Shown here: positions 7,706-16,606 of the stretch, piece after piece
Layout: each line of letters opens with the position of its first letter
How positions within the stretch are numbered: position 1 is the first letter of the stretch
DNA from: Bryobacter sp.
GTDB taxonomy: Bacteria; Acidobacteriota; Terriglobia; Bryobacterales; Bryobacteraceae
Length of the DNA stretch: 64,000 nt
Assembly (NCBI GenBank): GCA_022843625.1
Contig: JALHNH010000013.1
Location: forward strand, 62,001-126,000
Direction of reading: 5' to 3'
Position numbers and translations under genes: made by a program
Notes under the pieces: generated by a model
The model's database searches: none
What the model was told of the DNA's origin: nothing
The model's input: the letters and a program-made list of their open reading frames with translations, nothing else

Positions 7706-9131
7706 GACCGCCTTCCCGGCTGCTGCCCGGCAGGAATTGCTAACTCTGCTCGGCGCTCGCGCCGTGCTGGACCGCAAAGAAGACCTGACGCTTTACGAAT
7801 ATGATGGCGGCGTCGACAAGCATCGGCCTGACCTTGTTGTATTCCCGCGCACTACCGCGCAAGTGCAGGCAGTGGTCGAGATCGCCCGCAAACACCAGCT
7901 ACAGTTCATCGGCCGCGGAGCCGGTACCGGACTATCCGGTGGTGTCATCGCCCGCAATGGTGGCCTGATGGTCAGCTTTACGCGCATGAACCAGATCGAG
8001 AAAATTGACCTGCCGAACGAGCGCGTCCAGGTGCAGCCCGGGGTTGTGAACCTCGATGTCACTCTGGCCGTACAAACCCAGGGCTATTTCTTTGCACCGG
8101 ATCCAAGCTCCCAGCGCGCCTGCACGATTGGTGGTAACGTCGCCGAAAACGCAGGCGGCCCTCATACCCTGGCCTACGGCGTCACAACCAACCACGTCCT
8201 TGGTTTGGATGTGGTTCTTCCCGACGGCAGCAACTTCCAAACCGGCGGGATGGAACTAGACCTCCCCGGCTACGACCTCGCAGGTATCGTCACTGGCTCG
8301 GAAGGCACGATGGCGCTGGTCACCGGTGCCAGGCTCCGCCTCATGCGCCAGCCGGAACTCGTCAAGACTGTCCTTGCGATTTACAACACCACCAAAGACG
8401 CAGCCGACACGATCGCCGAAATCGCCGGCCGTCTGATCACCCCGGTTGCGATTGAAATGCTCGACGGCGTAATGCTCCGCATGGTCGAAGAAGCCACCCA
8501 CGCTGGCTATCCTCTGGACGCACAAGCGGTTCTCTTGATCGAGATGGAAGGCCTTAAAGAAGCTGTCGAAGAACAAGTAGAACAAGTGCGCCTCGCCTGC
8601 GAAGCCTGCCACTGTCGCGAGTTCCGCATCGCTAAAGATGCAGCCGAGCGTGACCTCCTTTGGAAGGGTCGCAAAAACGCGTTTGGCGCCGTCGGGCGGC
8701 TGAGCCCCTTCTATTACGTGCAGGACGGCGTGGTTCCGCGTACACGCATTACCGAAACGTTGCTTGAAATTTACAAGATTGGCGAGAAGTACGGGCTTAC
8801 CATCTCCAACATTTTCCATGCAGGAGATGGCAACATGCATCCCATCATTCTTTTCGACGCCCGCATTCCAGGCCAGCTTCGCGCAGCCCAACTTGCTGGC
8901 GATGAAATCCTCTCGTACTGCATCTCCGTTGGCGGATCCATCACCGGAGAACATGGCGTTGGCATGGAAAAGATGGAATTGATGGCCAAGCAATTCTCTG
9001 GCGACACACTCGATACGATCAAGGACTTCAAGAATCTTTTCGATCCCGAGTGCCGCCTGAACCCTGGCAAACTACTGCCGCTTGGCAAATGCTGCGGTGA
9101 AATTCACCAGCCAGCCAACACCGAATACTGA
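7674..9131 (+). CDS. glcD: FAD-linked oxidase, glycolate oxidase subunit GlcD-like
   Basis: 485-residue flavoprotein of the GlcD / D-2-hydroxyacid dehydrogenase family, oxidising glycolate, D-lactate or a related 2-hydroxyacid. An N-terminal PCMH-type FAD-binding domain (GRGAGTGLSGGV near residue 80; GGNVAENAGGPHTLAYGVT near 160) precedes a C-terminal FAD-oxidase cap containing the family motif FHAGDGNMHP and ending GEHGVGMEKMELM and LFDPECRLNPGK. The ATG at 7674 lies inside the end of the thioredoxin gene (32-bp overlap) and gives a full-length protein. The usual GlcE and GlcF partners are absent here, so another redox partner or substrate is possible. Confidence 0.9.
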   Translation: MSSPASVVSSKTAFPAAARQELLTLLGARAVLDRKEDLTLYEYDGGVDKHRPDLVVFPRTTAQVQAVVEIARKHQLQFIGRGAGTGLSGGVIARNGGLMVSFTRMNQIEKIDLPNERVQVQPGVVNLDVTLAVQTQGYFFAPDPSSQRACTIGGNVAENAGGPHTLAYGVTTNHVLGLDVVLPDGSNFQTGGMELDLPGYDLAGIVTGSEGTMALVTGARLRLMRQPELVKTVLAIYNTTKDAADTIAEIAGRLITPVAIEMLDGVMLRMVEEATHAGYPLDAQAVLLIEMEGLKEAVEEQVEQVRLACEACHCREFRIAKDAAERDLLWKGRKNAFGAVGRLSPFYYVQDGVVPRTRITETLLEIYKIGEKYGLTISNIFHAGDGNMHPIILFDARIPGQLRAAQLAGDEILSYCISVGGSITGEHGVGMEKMELMAKQFSGDTLDTIKDFKNLFDPECRLNPGKLLPLGKCCGEIHQPANTEY

Positions 9132-9431
9132 TTTCTGCATTTCCGAGCTGCGGTTCAGCCCACCCCGTTCAATCCTTGTCCGCTGTGGCCCTAAATCTTG
9201 CATCTTGTTGCAAAAAAAAGGACGATTCTGTCCCGCTTGGGCCAGAATGGCTTGACACGTAGCCGTTTGGTCCCCCAAAAATCTACAAAACTCTTGCACT
9301 TTGTTACGAAGCTGTGTCATCAATTGATATATCTACCTATTTGCAGGTATTAATTCAAAAGAGCCTTCCCGCGCTTTGAGTTCACCGCTCCAAATGCCGA
9401 ACAAGGCCAAATTCAAACTCTGAGGAACAAA
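9132..9431. other. 300-bp intergenic leader before the first TonB receptor
   Basis: No convincing gene on either strand. An imperfect hairpin with ATTCTG/CAGAAT outer arms sits at 9225-9248, preceded by a run of eight A at about 9212-9219. It lacks a T-run on the + strand. A TTGACA at 9252-9257 has no well-spaced -10 partner that I can see. The receptor start at 9432 is preceded by a weak GAGG ribosome site at 9422-9425. The segment probably carries the glcD 3' end and the receptor promoter. Confidence 0.5.
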
Positions 9432-12400
9432 ATGTCCTTCCAACGTCAGGCCAGTATGCTGCTTTTGTCAGCACTGTGTCTTATCCCTCTCTCAGCGCAG
9501 ATTACGGGTGATCTTGTAATCCGCGTAACCGACCCAACCGATGCCGTTGTTTCAGGTGCCAAAGTCTCTGTCAAGAGCGTCGCGCAGGGTTCTGTTCGCG
9601 ACCTTGTCACCGACACTCAGGGCTTCGCCCGTTTTTCTCTCCTCAATATCGGCGAGTACGATATCCGCGTTGAGTCGCAAGGCTTTTCCATTGTCACAAC
9701 CAAAGCAACCGTCAACACCGGTCAGATCCGGGAACTCAAGACCGTCCTCGAAGTCTCTTCTACCCGCCAGGAAATCGTGGTAGAAGAATCTACGATTGCA
9801 ATCAACACCACCAACGCTCAACTTCAGAACAGCGTTGATTCCAAAGCCATCACACAGTTGTCTCTACCCAATGGCGTTCTCTCCCTGGCAGGCACAACTC
9901 CCGGTGTTATCCCTGTATCTGCTCGCAACCCCTTCCTTGGCCAGGGTAGCTACAACTCCAACGGTGGCCGCGGACGCGGTAACAACATCACCATCGACAA
10001 CTCCAATGCCACTGACGTCTCCACCACCGGCGGTGCCGGGCTTGGCACCGTTGCTCTGGATGCAATCAAAGAAGTCACTGTTATCTCCAACAATTTCAGC
10101 GCTGAATTTGGTCGTAATTCCAGCTCACAGTTCCAGCTGGTCACCAAAAGCGGCACCAATGAGTTTCACGGCAGTGCCGTCCACAATTTTCGCAACGACA
10201 AGCTAAATGCCCGTGACTATTTCGACCGCACGGGCAAGGCCGCGATCTTGCGTGACAACAACTGGTTCGTCACCGCCGGTGGCCGCATCGTAAAGGATAA
10301 ACTCTTCTACTTCGGAACTTACGAACAGCAAAAAATCCGTGGCTCTGGCGGCACCCGTATCGGTAACGTCCCAACCAATGCACAGGTAAGTGGAATCACC
10401 AACCCGGCAATGCGTCAGCTCTGGACCGCCGTTCAGGGCGTCGCCTCCGATAGCGGCACAGTCAGCAACCCTGCTCCACTAGGTACCAATTCCATTGCCT
10501 ATTCTGGAAAGGTCGACTGGAATATCTCCTCCAAGGACATGATCTCAGGCCGCTACGGCTATCAGAAGATCGACCAGAAGAGCCCCGGCCTTACCTTTAT
10601 TTCTTCAAACCTGCCGGTCAACGGAGCTAGCTCTACAAACAAGCCACAGAACGTTTCCCTGAACTACACGCGTATTCAGAATGCTTCGATGGTCATCAAT
10701 AACGTCGCCAGCTTTGGTCGCAGCCTTCCCAACTTCACCCCACTGGTAAGCATGACGGCTCCCAGCGTTCAGTTTCAGGACGCCACCTCAGAACTCGGCA
10801 GTTGGAGCGGCATTCCTCAGGGCCGTACCCAGAATGTCTACAACAACCTCACCACAATCACCAAGACCGTCAACAGCCACACAATGAAGTTTGGCTATAG
10901 CATCGAACGCATCCAGGCCAACAGCATCTTCGATTCCAACGTACGTGGCACTTTGCTCTTTGCCAACTTTGCTGCCTTCCAGACCGGCACTCCGGTTCAG
11001 TACACGCAGCGTTTTGGTGGTTCGATCCGTGGCAACCGTCTTTGGAATCAGGGCTTCTTCTTCCAGGACGATTGGCGCGTCAGCCGTACCCTCACGCTGA
11101 ACCTTGGCATTCGTACAGAAATCGCCGGTGGCGTCAGTGAAGTTAACAACCTCATCTCCAACCTGAACCTCGACCGTCAGGAGGCTCTCGGTGGCGCAGG
11201 TACCGGCGCGCTCGGTTCCATCGTTGCTGGCGGCAAGGCTTTTGACAACAACACCAACTGGGGCCCCCGCTTTGGCTTCGCCTGGAACCCGGGCGGCGGG
11301 AAATGGAGCGTACGTGGCGGCTACGGCATGACCTACGACTTCATCTTCCTCAACCCCATCACCAACCTCCGCTTTGCTCCTCCCTTTATGTACAATTTCT
11401 CGACCACCGATTTCACCGGGAACAACGGGGTCGCCAACATCCTCGCTGGTACCTCCTCGTTCCAGCAAACCGGTCGCGCCACTGTGGGTAACTTCGGTAC
11501 TACCGTGCGCAACTTCGGCTCCCTGTCGCCCGTTGACTACGCCATCAAGAACCCGCAAGTCCAGCAGATCAGCTTGAACATCGAGCGTCAGCTCGGCAAC
11601 GGTTTCCTGGCCCGCGTCGGCTACGTTGGCACCAAAGGAAACTTCCTGCAGCGCTCACGCCCGATCAACATCACTCGCCCGGGGCTTGTCGTTCCTGCCA
11701 CCTCCGTCGCGGACGAAACTGCTCGCCGCGCTGACTATCTCGCAATCAATGCTGGCCTCAATGCGCCGCCTACCGGCCAGACCAACCGCATCGATCCCCG
11801 CTTCACTGGCGTTACGCTCAATGAATCTTCGGCTAACTCCAACTTCCATTCCTTCCAGGCTTACCTTGCCCGAAGCTTCCGCTCCGGTCTTGGCTTCACC
11901 GCCGCCTACACCTGGTCGAAGTCCATTGACGACGTTTCTGACGTCCTTAATGTAGTAGCCAATGACAGCCCATCTCAGCAGAACCCCTTCGACAATCGCA
12001 ATAATCGCGCTGCGTCGGGATTCGACGTTCCTCACCGCCTCGTCGTCACCCACAGCTACGATTTGCCGAAGTTCTCGAAGTCAAACTTCTTCATGAACAA
12101 TGTCCTCGGTGGCTGGAACCTGAGCGGTATCGCCCAGACTCAAGCCGGGTCCCCGGTCACCCTTGTATCTGGTGGTCGTGTTGGATACCCGATCGCTGAT
12201 CCTCTTCTCCTTGGTGGAAACGGACTTCTCCGCCCCAATCTAACCGGAACGCTCAACCTTTCCTTTGCTCCGAACCCCGGTACAGTCACCGCTGCCAACT
12301 TCAAGACCGTCGGTTCCGGTCTCGAACAGCCCCTGATCGGCAACTTTGGAACGCTCGGCCGTAACGTAATCCGTCAGAACGGAATTACGCAATACGACAT

Positions 12401-12593
12401 GACGCTTCAGAAGAACTTCCGTATCCGCGAGCGTTACACGATGCAGGTGCAAAGCCAATTTGCCAACCTCTTCAATAACACCTCGTTCTCCCGCGTAGGA
12501 ACCAGTCTGGCCGCTCCCGCGACCTTTGGTTACTATCAGGACACCGATACCAATTCGCGTGTGATCACCATGGTTTTGCGCTTCATCTTCTAG
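9432..12593 (+). CDS. TonB-dependent receptor, Oar-like, with carboxypeptidase-regulatory-like domain
   Basis: 1053-residue outer-membrane receptor/transporter. The signal peptide ends near SLSAQ (about residue 22). A carboxypeptidase-D-regulatory-like beta-sandwich follows (about 25-110), then a plug domain (about 115-240, with YNSNGGRGRGNNITIDN) and a long beta-barrel. The protein ends VITMVLRFIF, the aromatic C-terminal beta signal. Such proteins are abundant in Solibacter-type acidobacteria and import glycans or other large substrates with TonB energy; the ligand is unknown. It differs more from the two other receptors in this window than they do from each other. A strong intrinsic terminator follows 22 bp after the stop. 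Confidence 0.95.
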   Translation: MSFQRQASMLLLSALCLIPLSAQITGDLVIRVTDPTDAVVSGAKVSVKSVAQGSVRDLVTDTQGFARFSLLNIGEYDIRVESQGFSIVTTKATVNTGQIRELKTVLEVSSTRQEIVVEESTIAINTTNAQLQNSVDSKAITQLSLPNGVLSLAGTTPGVIPVSARNPFLGQGSYNSNGGRGRGNNITIDNSNATDVSTTGGAGLGTVALDAIKEVTVISNNFSAEFGRNSSSQFQLVTKSGTNEFHGSAVHNFRNDKLNARDYFDRTGKAAILRDNNWFVTAGGRIVKDKLFYFGTYEQQKIRGSGGTRIGNVPTNAQVSGITNPAMRQLWTAVQGVASDSGTVSNPAPLGTNSIAYSGKVDWNISSKDMISGRYGYQKIDQKSPGLTFISSNLPVNGASSTNKPQNVSLNYTRIQNASMVINNVASFGRSLPNFTPLVSMTAPSVQFQDATSELGSWSGIPQGRTQNVYNNLTTITKTVNSHTMKFGYSIERIQANSIFDSNVRGTLLFANFAAFQTGTPVQYTQRFGGSIRGNRLWNQGFFFQDDWRVSRTLTLNLGIRTEIAGGVSEVNNLISNLNLDRQEALGGAGTGALGSIVAGGKAFDNNTNWGPRFGFAWNPGGGKWSVRGGYGMTYDFIFLNPITNLRFAPPFMYNFSTTDFTGNNGVANILAGTSSFQQTGRATVGNFGTTVRNFGSLSPVDYAIKNPQVQQISLNIERQLGNGFLARVGYVGTKGNFLQRSRPINITRPGLVVPATSVADETARRADYLAINAGLNAPPTGQTNRIDPRFTGVTLNESSANSNFHSFQAYLARSFRSGLGFTAAYTWSKSIDDVSDVLNVVANDSPSQQNPFDNRNNRAASGFDVPHRLVVTHSYDLPKFSKSNFFMNNVLGGWNLSGIAQTQAGSPVTLVSGGRVGYPIADPLLLGGNGLLRPNLTGTLNLSFAPNPGTVTAANFKTVGSGLEQPLIGNFGTLGRNVIRQNGITQYDMTLQKNFRIRERYTMQVQSQFANLFNNTSFSRVGTSLAAPATFGYYQDTDTNSRVITMVLRFIF

Positions 12594-12615
12594 AAGCCAG
12601 TTCCAGCTAAAACTC

Positions 12616-12646
12616 AAAAAGGCCAGGCCACAAACCTGGCCTTTTT
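12616..12646 (+). terminator. intrinsic terminator after the first TonB receptor
   Basis: Perfect stem AAAAAGGCCAGG / CCTGGCCTTTTT with a 7-base loop, T-rich on the 3' side. It lies 22 bp past the receptor stop and ends only 14 bp before the next gene's ATG. Confidence 0.9.
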
Positions 12647-12660
12647 GTTTACGATTGTTT

Positions 12661-13554
12661 ATGCGATTCTCATTCTGCCTCTTCGCAACCTTATCCCTTT
12701 CCGCTCAAAGTCCAGAAGCAACCTCATTGCTCGGCAAGCCTCTCGTCTCGGCCGCTCCCTCGGCCAAGCTTCAAGAGAATTACCTGGCCGCCAAAAAGGA
12801 ATACGATTCTGCTCCAACCGATGCCGAGAAGCTGATCTGGCTTGGCCGCCGCGCTGGCTATACCGGACGCTTCAACGAGGCCATCACTCTATTCTCCAAA
12901 GGCATCGAAGTCCACCCGAAAAATCCAAAGTTCTACCGCCACCGCGGCCATCGCTACCTCACCACGCGCCAAATCGACAAAGCCATCCTCGACTTCCGCA
13001 AAGCCGCCGCCCTCACCAAAAATCAGCCCGACGAAATCGAGCCTGACGGCCAACCCAACCGCCTCAACAAACCCCTATCCACCCTCCAGTTCAACATCTG
13101 GTACCACCTTGGCCTCGCCTACTATCTCAAGGGTGATTTCAAGCAAGCCCTCAGTGCCTATGAAGAATGTCTGAAGCGTTCGCGCAATAACGATGACTCA
13201 CTTGTCGCCACCTCCGACTGGCTCTACATGACCCTCCGCCGCCTCAACCGCGACGCCGAAGCAAAGAAAGTCCTCGACCCGATCACCGAAAAGATGGACA
13301 TCATCGAGAACACTTCCTATTGGAATCGTCTCCTTATGTACAAAGGCCTCCGCACCCCCGAAAGCGTCCTCGATCCCAAAGGCGCCGACGATCTCACCAT
13401 CGCCACGCAAGGCTATGGGGTAGGGAACTGGTACCTCTACAACAGGCAACCAGAAAAAGCAAACGAGATCTTCAACCGTGTACTCGCAGGCAAGCAGTGG
13501 GCCGCCTTCGGCTACCTTGCCGCAGAAGCTGAAATCGCCCGAACCCAACGGTGA
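12661..13554 (+). CDS. secreted TPR-repeat protein
   Basis: 297 residues with an N-terminal signal peptide (MRFSFCLFATLSLSAQ) and several tetratricopeptide repeats from about residue 55, for example GRFNEAITLFSKGIEVHPKN and KGDFKQALSAYEECLKRS, so it is likely a periplasmic protein-protein interaction scaffold. The ATG at 12661 is chosen over the in-frame TTG at 12655 because it gives a standard signal peptide. There is no clear ribosome site, and a terminator ends 14 bp upstream, leaving almost no room for a promoter. Expression may depend on read-through or a leaderless message. It precedes a deacetylase/esterase pair. No specific partner is evident. Confidence 0.85.
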   Translation: MRFSFCLFATLSLSAQSPEATSLLGKPLVSAAPSAKLQENYLAAKKEYDSAPTDAEKLIWLGRRAGYTGRFNEAITLFSKGIEVHPKNPKFYRHRGHRYLTTRQIDKAILDFRKAAALTKNQPDEIEPDGQPNRLNKPLSTLQFNIWYHLGLAYYLKGDFKQALSAYEECLKRSRNNDDSLVATSDWLYMTLRRLNRDAEAKKVLDPITEKMDIIENTSYWNRLLMYKGLRTPESVLDPKGADDLTIATQGYGVGNWYLYNRQPEKANEIFNRVLAGKQWAAFGYLAAEAEIARTQR

Positions 13555-13570
13555 TATCGTCGGAAAACGA

Positions 13571-14389
13571 ATGACCCGCCGTACGCTCCTCACCACCGCA
13601 GTCCTGCCCCTGGCCGCTGCCGCATCCAACATCAAGCTCATCATCATCGGTGACGACATCGGCGCAGTTCACGCCATCGGCGAAGGCACGATCGCGGCTT
13701 ATCAAAAAGGCATCATGCGCTCGGCCAACCTGATCGTCTGCGGCCCCTGGCTCACCGAATCCATCCACCTCCTCGAAGCTAATCCCGGCCTCGACGTCGG
13801 CATCCACCTTGCCCTCACCAGCGAGTGGGATAGCGTCAAGTGGCGTCCTCTCACTTCTATGCCGAGCCTCGTCGATGCCAATGGCTTCTTCCCACCACGC
13901 ACCCGCGATGTCGCCGCCCCTGTCGTCAAACTCAGCGAAGTCGAAGCTGAAATCCGCGCTCAGATCGAAACTGCCAAACGCCTCCTGCCCCGCGCGTCCT
14001 GGCTCTCTACCCACATGGGTGCAGCCACTGCCACACCAGCCCTGAAAGAACTCACCCTCAAGCTTGCCGCCGAATACAAGACCCCCATGCAGGACGCTAT
14101 CCCCGGCCTTACCCGCCACCGGGCACCCTATTCCGGCACTTCCACCACCCAAGACAAAGTCAACGGCATGATCAAATGGATCGAGGGGCTCACCCCTGGC
14201 ATTCACTCCATGGTCGATCACCCCGCCACCGACACGCCAGAGATGCGCCGCGTCGGCCATCCCGGCAATTACAATGTCGCCGAACAACGCGCCGGTATCC
14301 TTGCCGCCTGGACTCACCCCGCTGTCCTCGAAGCCGTCAAACAACGCAACATCGAACTCACCAGCGTTGGAGCCTCGGTAACCCGATGA
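13571..14389 (+). CDS. ChbG/HpnK (YdjC)-family carbohydrate deacetylase, exported
   Basis: 272-residue metal-dependent deacetylase-like protein. Family motifs are IGDDIGAVHAIGEGT near residue 25 (the metal-binding Asp pair), the GIHLALTSEW segment (His ligand) and STHMGA. Members remove N-acetyl groups from chito-oligosaccharides or glycolipids. The ATG at 13571 yields MTRRTLLTTAVLPLAAAAS, a Tat/Sec-like signal, so the enzyme probably acts in the periplasm; the longer open frame from 13478 overlaps the TPR gene and lacks this feature. Its stop overlaps the next gene's ATG (ATGA), so deacetylase and esterase are translationally coupled. Confidence 0.85.
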   Translation: MTRRTLLTTAVLPLAAAASNIKLIIIGDDIGAVHAIGEGTIAAYQKGIMRSANLIVCGPWLTESIHLLEANPGLDVGIHLALTSEWDSVKWRPLTSMPSLVDANGFFPPRTRDVAAPVVKLSEVEAEIRAQIETAKRLLPRASWLSTHMGAATATPALKELTLKLAAEYKTPMQDAIPGLTRHRAPYSGTSTTQDKVNGMIKWIEGLTPGIHSMVDHPATDTPEMRRVGHPGNYNVAEQRAGILAAWTHPAVLEAVKQRNIELTSVGASVTR

Positions 14390-16329
14390 AGCCCTGCATC
14401 CTGTTCTTTGCCGCAACCATTCTTACGGCTCAATCCAACTATCGTGGTCAATTTGAAGACTGGCTTACCGCTCAGGCCCGCACCCATTGGGACCAGCGAG
14501 ACAAAGACATCGCCGCTCTCAATACAAGAGACGACATAGCAAAACGGCAAGCCTACATTCGCCAAACCGCTCTTGAGCTCATCGGGGGCCTCCCTACGCA
14601 GAAGACACCCCTCAATGCTCGTGTCACCGGAGGCTTCACCCGCTCCGGCTATCGCGTTGAAAACCTGATCTTTGAAAGCCAACCGGGCTTCCGCGTGACA
14701 GCCAATCTTTACCTGCCCACAACAGGCAAGGCGCCATACCCGGCCATGCTCGGTGTCGCGGGCCACTCCACCAACGGCAAAGCAAGCGCCACCTATCAGA
14801 AGGCCTTCATCGGCTTCGTCCAGCGCGGCATAGCTGTCCTCGCCTACGACCCACCTGGCCAGGGCGAACGCCTCGAATACCTCGACACAGTAACAGGCAA
14901 GTCCCGAGCCGGCATCGGCGTCGGCGAACATCTAATGGCTGGCGTCCCGGCCCTGCTCACCGGCAAGACCATCGCCCGCCATTTCATCTGGGACGGCATC
15001 CGAGCCGTCGACTATCTGCTCACCAGGCCCGAGATCGACCCCAAGCGCATCGGCGTCGCCGGTAACTCCGGCGGCGGCACGCAAGCCGCCTACCTCGCCC
15101 TCTTCGAACCTCGGATCGCCACAGCCGTTTCTAGTTGCTACATGACCAGTTGGCGGGAACTCTGGCCTGGCCCCGGCCCTCAGGATTCAGAGCAAATCTG
15201 GCCGGGCTTTCTTGCCCGCAATCTCGACTTCGGCGACTTCGCTCTAGCTCTGGCTCCACGACCTTTCCTCACTACCAGCGCCATCAGAGACTACTTCCCA
15301 ATTGCTGGCGCACGCGCAACCCACCGCCAACTTCTGCGCCTCTTCGACCAACTCGGCCAGGGCAACAACATCGGCTTCTTTGAATATGACGATAATCATG
15401 GCTGGTCTCAGCCAAGGCGCGAAGCCGCCACCCGCTGGCTCAGCAAACACTTCTTTGGAATCGACGATCCAACCCCGGAAGCCAACATCGACACCGAAGA
15501 AGAGAGCCTACTCTACGCCACCCCAACAGGCCAACTCGCCACCAGCTTTGGTTCAAAAACGATGCGAGACCTCAGCATCGAAGCCGCCACAACTCTAGCC
15601 AAAAACCGCAAGCCCCCAACTCTCGATTCCATCCGCACAGCGATCGGCTGGCAGGAACCCGCCGCCACCATAGAATTCAAGCAATACCCAAACTCGACCC
15701 ACCTCGAACTCACGGTCGAAGGTGGAGTCCGCATTCCCGCCGAGCACTACCAGCCAGCCCAACTCAAAGCCCAGGTTGTTTACATCGGCGGCACAGGCAA
15801 ACCTTCAGACCCTGACATTGCCGAACTCGAAAGCCAGGGCTTTGGTGTTCTGAAAATCCACCCACGAGGCTCCGGCCCAGGCTACGAATTATCAGGTTCC
15901 AGCGGCTACAACCTCGACTATCAAATCGCCGCCCGCACCTGGCTGCTCGGACGCAACCTGCTTGCCATGCAGGCAGCCGACATCGTCGCAGCCTTCCGCT
16001 ACCTAAAGCAGCAATCCCCATCAACTCCTGTTTACCTGATCGGCAAAGCCAGATTCGGCCCTGCCGCCATCATCGCCGCCGCACTCGAACCTGGATTCCA
16101 ACGAGTGATCTTAGAATCCTCCATAACCTCGTTTAGCTCAGTCCTCGAAGCCCCAATTCAACAGGGCATTGAGAACGCAATTGTCCCAGGCATCCTCGCC
16201 CATTTTGACCTTCCCGATGACATACGCTTCACCTGGATCTCGCCCGCAATTGCTACCCAATTTCCAAAAGCAATCCGGAGGGGAGAACTTTGGACTCTGC
16301 GCCGAACTGTCCCGAACTTTTTCTACTAA
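14386..16329 (+). CDS. exported acetylxylan-esterase-like protein with two alpha/beta-hydrolase domains
   Basis: 647 residues with signal peptide MKPCILFFAATILTAQS. The first hydrolase domain (about 85-350) has a nucleophile elbow AGNSGGGTQAAYLA and a DDNHGWS histidine, like acetylxylan esterase/AB-hydrolase 7 proteins that deacetylate plant polysaccharides. A second hydrolase-like half (about 430-640) shows the strand order but has GKARFGPAA where the nucleophile elbow should be, with no Ser, so it is probably a non-catalytic copy. It starts at the ATGA overlap with the deacetylase gene, and the pair looks like a polysaccharide deacetylation unit. The substrate is inferred from family only. 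Confidence 0.85.
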   Translation: MKPCILFFAATILTAQSNYRGQFEDWLTAQARTHWDQRDKDIAALNTRDDIAKRQAYIRQTALELIGGLPTQKTPLNARVTGGFTRSGYRVENLIFESQPGFRVTANLYLPTTGKAPYPAMLGVAGHSTNGKASATYQKAFIGFVQRGIAVLAYDPPGQGERLEYLDTVTGKSRAGIGVGEHLMAGVPALLTGKTIARHFIWDGIRAVDYLLTRPEIDPKRIGVAGNSGGGTQAAYLALFEPRIATAVSSCYMTSWRELWPGPGPQDSEQIWPGFLARNLDFGDFALALAPRPFLTTSAIRDYFPIAGARATHRQLLRLFDQLGQGNNIGFFEYDDNHGWSQPRREAATRWLSKHFFGIDDPTPEANIDTEEESLLYATPTGQLATSFGSKTMRDLSIEAATTLAKNRKPPTLDSIRTAIGWQEPAATIEFKQYPNSTHLELTVEGGVRIPAEHYQPAQLKAQVVYIGGTGKPSDPDIAELESQGFGVLKIHPRGSGPGYELSGSSGYNLDYQIAARTWLLGRNLLAMQAADIVAAFRYLKQQSPSTPVYLIGKARFGPAAIIAAALEPGFQRVILESSITSFSSVLEAPIQQGIENAIVPGILAHFDLPDDIRFTWISPAIATQFPKAIRRGELWTLRRTVPNFFY

Positions 16330-16440
16330 TCGTGAAGAGTGGCTAAATGAATTTCAATTTTGCTGCCGTCCATATGCCCAAAGCGCCTATTCACACTCAA
16401 ACCCATCAAAAACTTCTATGTATCCAGTGCCCAAGTCTTC

Positions 16441-16469
16441 TTCACTTCAGTAACAGTTCTGTTTATACT
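16441..16469 (+). promoter_or_regulatory. candidate sigma-70-type promoter for the second TonB receptor
   Basis: TTCACT and TATACT are separated by 17 bases, about 138 bp before the receptor ATG, in the otherwise empty 16330-16606 spacer. This is a match by eye only. Confidence 0.35.
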
Positions 16470-16606
16470 GCAAAGCACGAGGGTTTTCTGGCTTAGCTCG
16501 AAGTCCCTCCCCGTTGCTTCACCTCCTGCCCGTCTCTCTCCGCCCCGTAGCGATCAAAGGCTCCCTATTGTCGTGAGCCAAAAATCCAATTGTTCAGGGG
16601 ACCTTT

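Noticed and set aside
9212..9248. Hairpin next to an A-run as a minus-strand intrinsic terminator
   Set aside because: Read on the minus strand a T-run does follow, but no minus-strand gene exists upstream of it, so it was left as part of the intergenic description.
10788..11558. 256-codon open frame on the minus strand inside the first TonB receptor
   Set aside because: Lies wholly within a confidently coded gene; its translation has no domain and shows the Gly/Val/Glu-rich composition of an antisense shadow.
13472..14416. 314-codon minus-strand open frame opposite the deacetylase gene
   Set aside because: Antisense shadow of the ChbG-like gene; composition and absence of motifs argue against a real protein.
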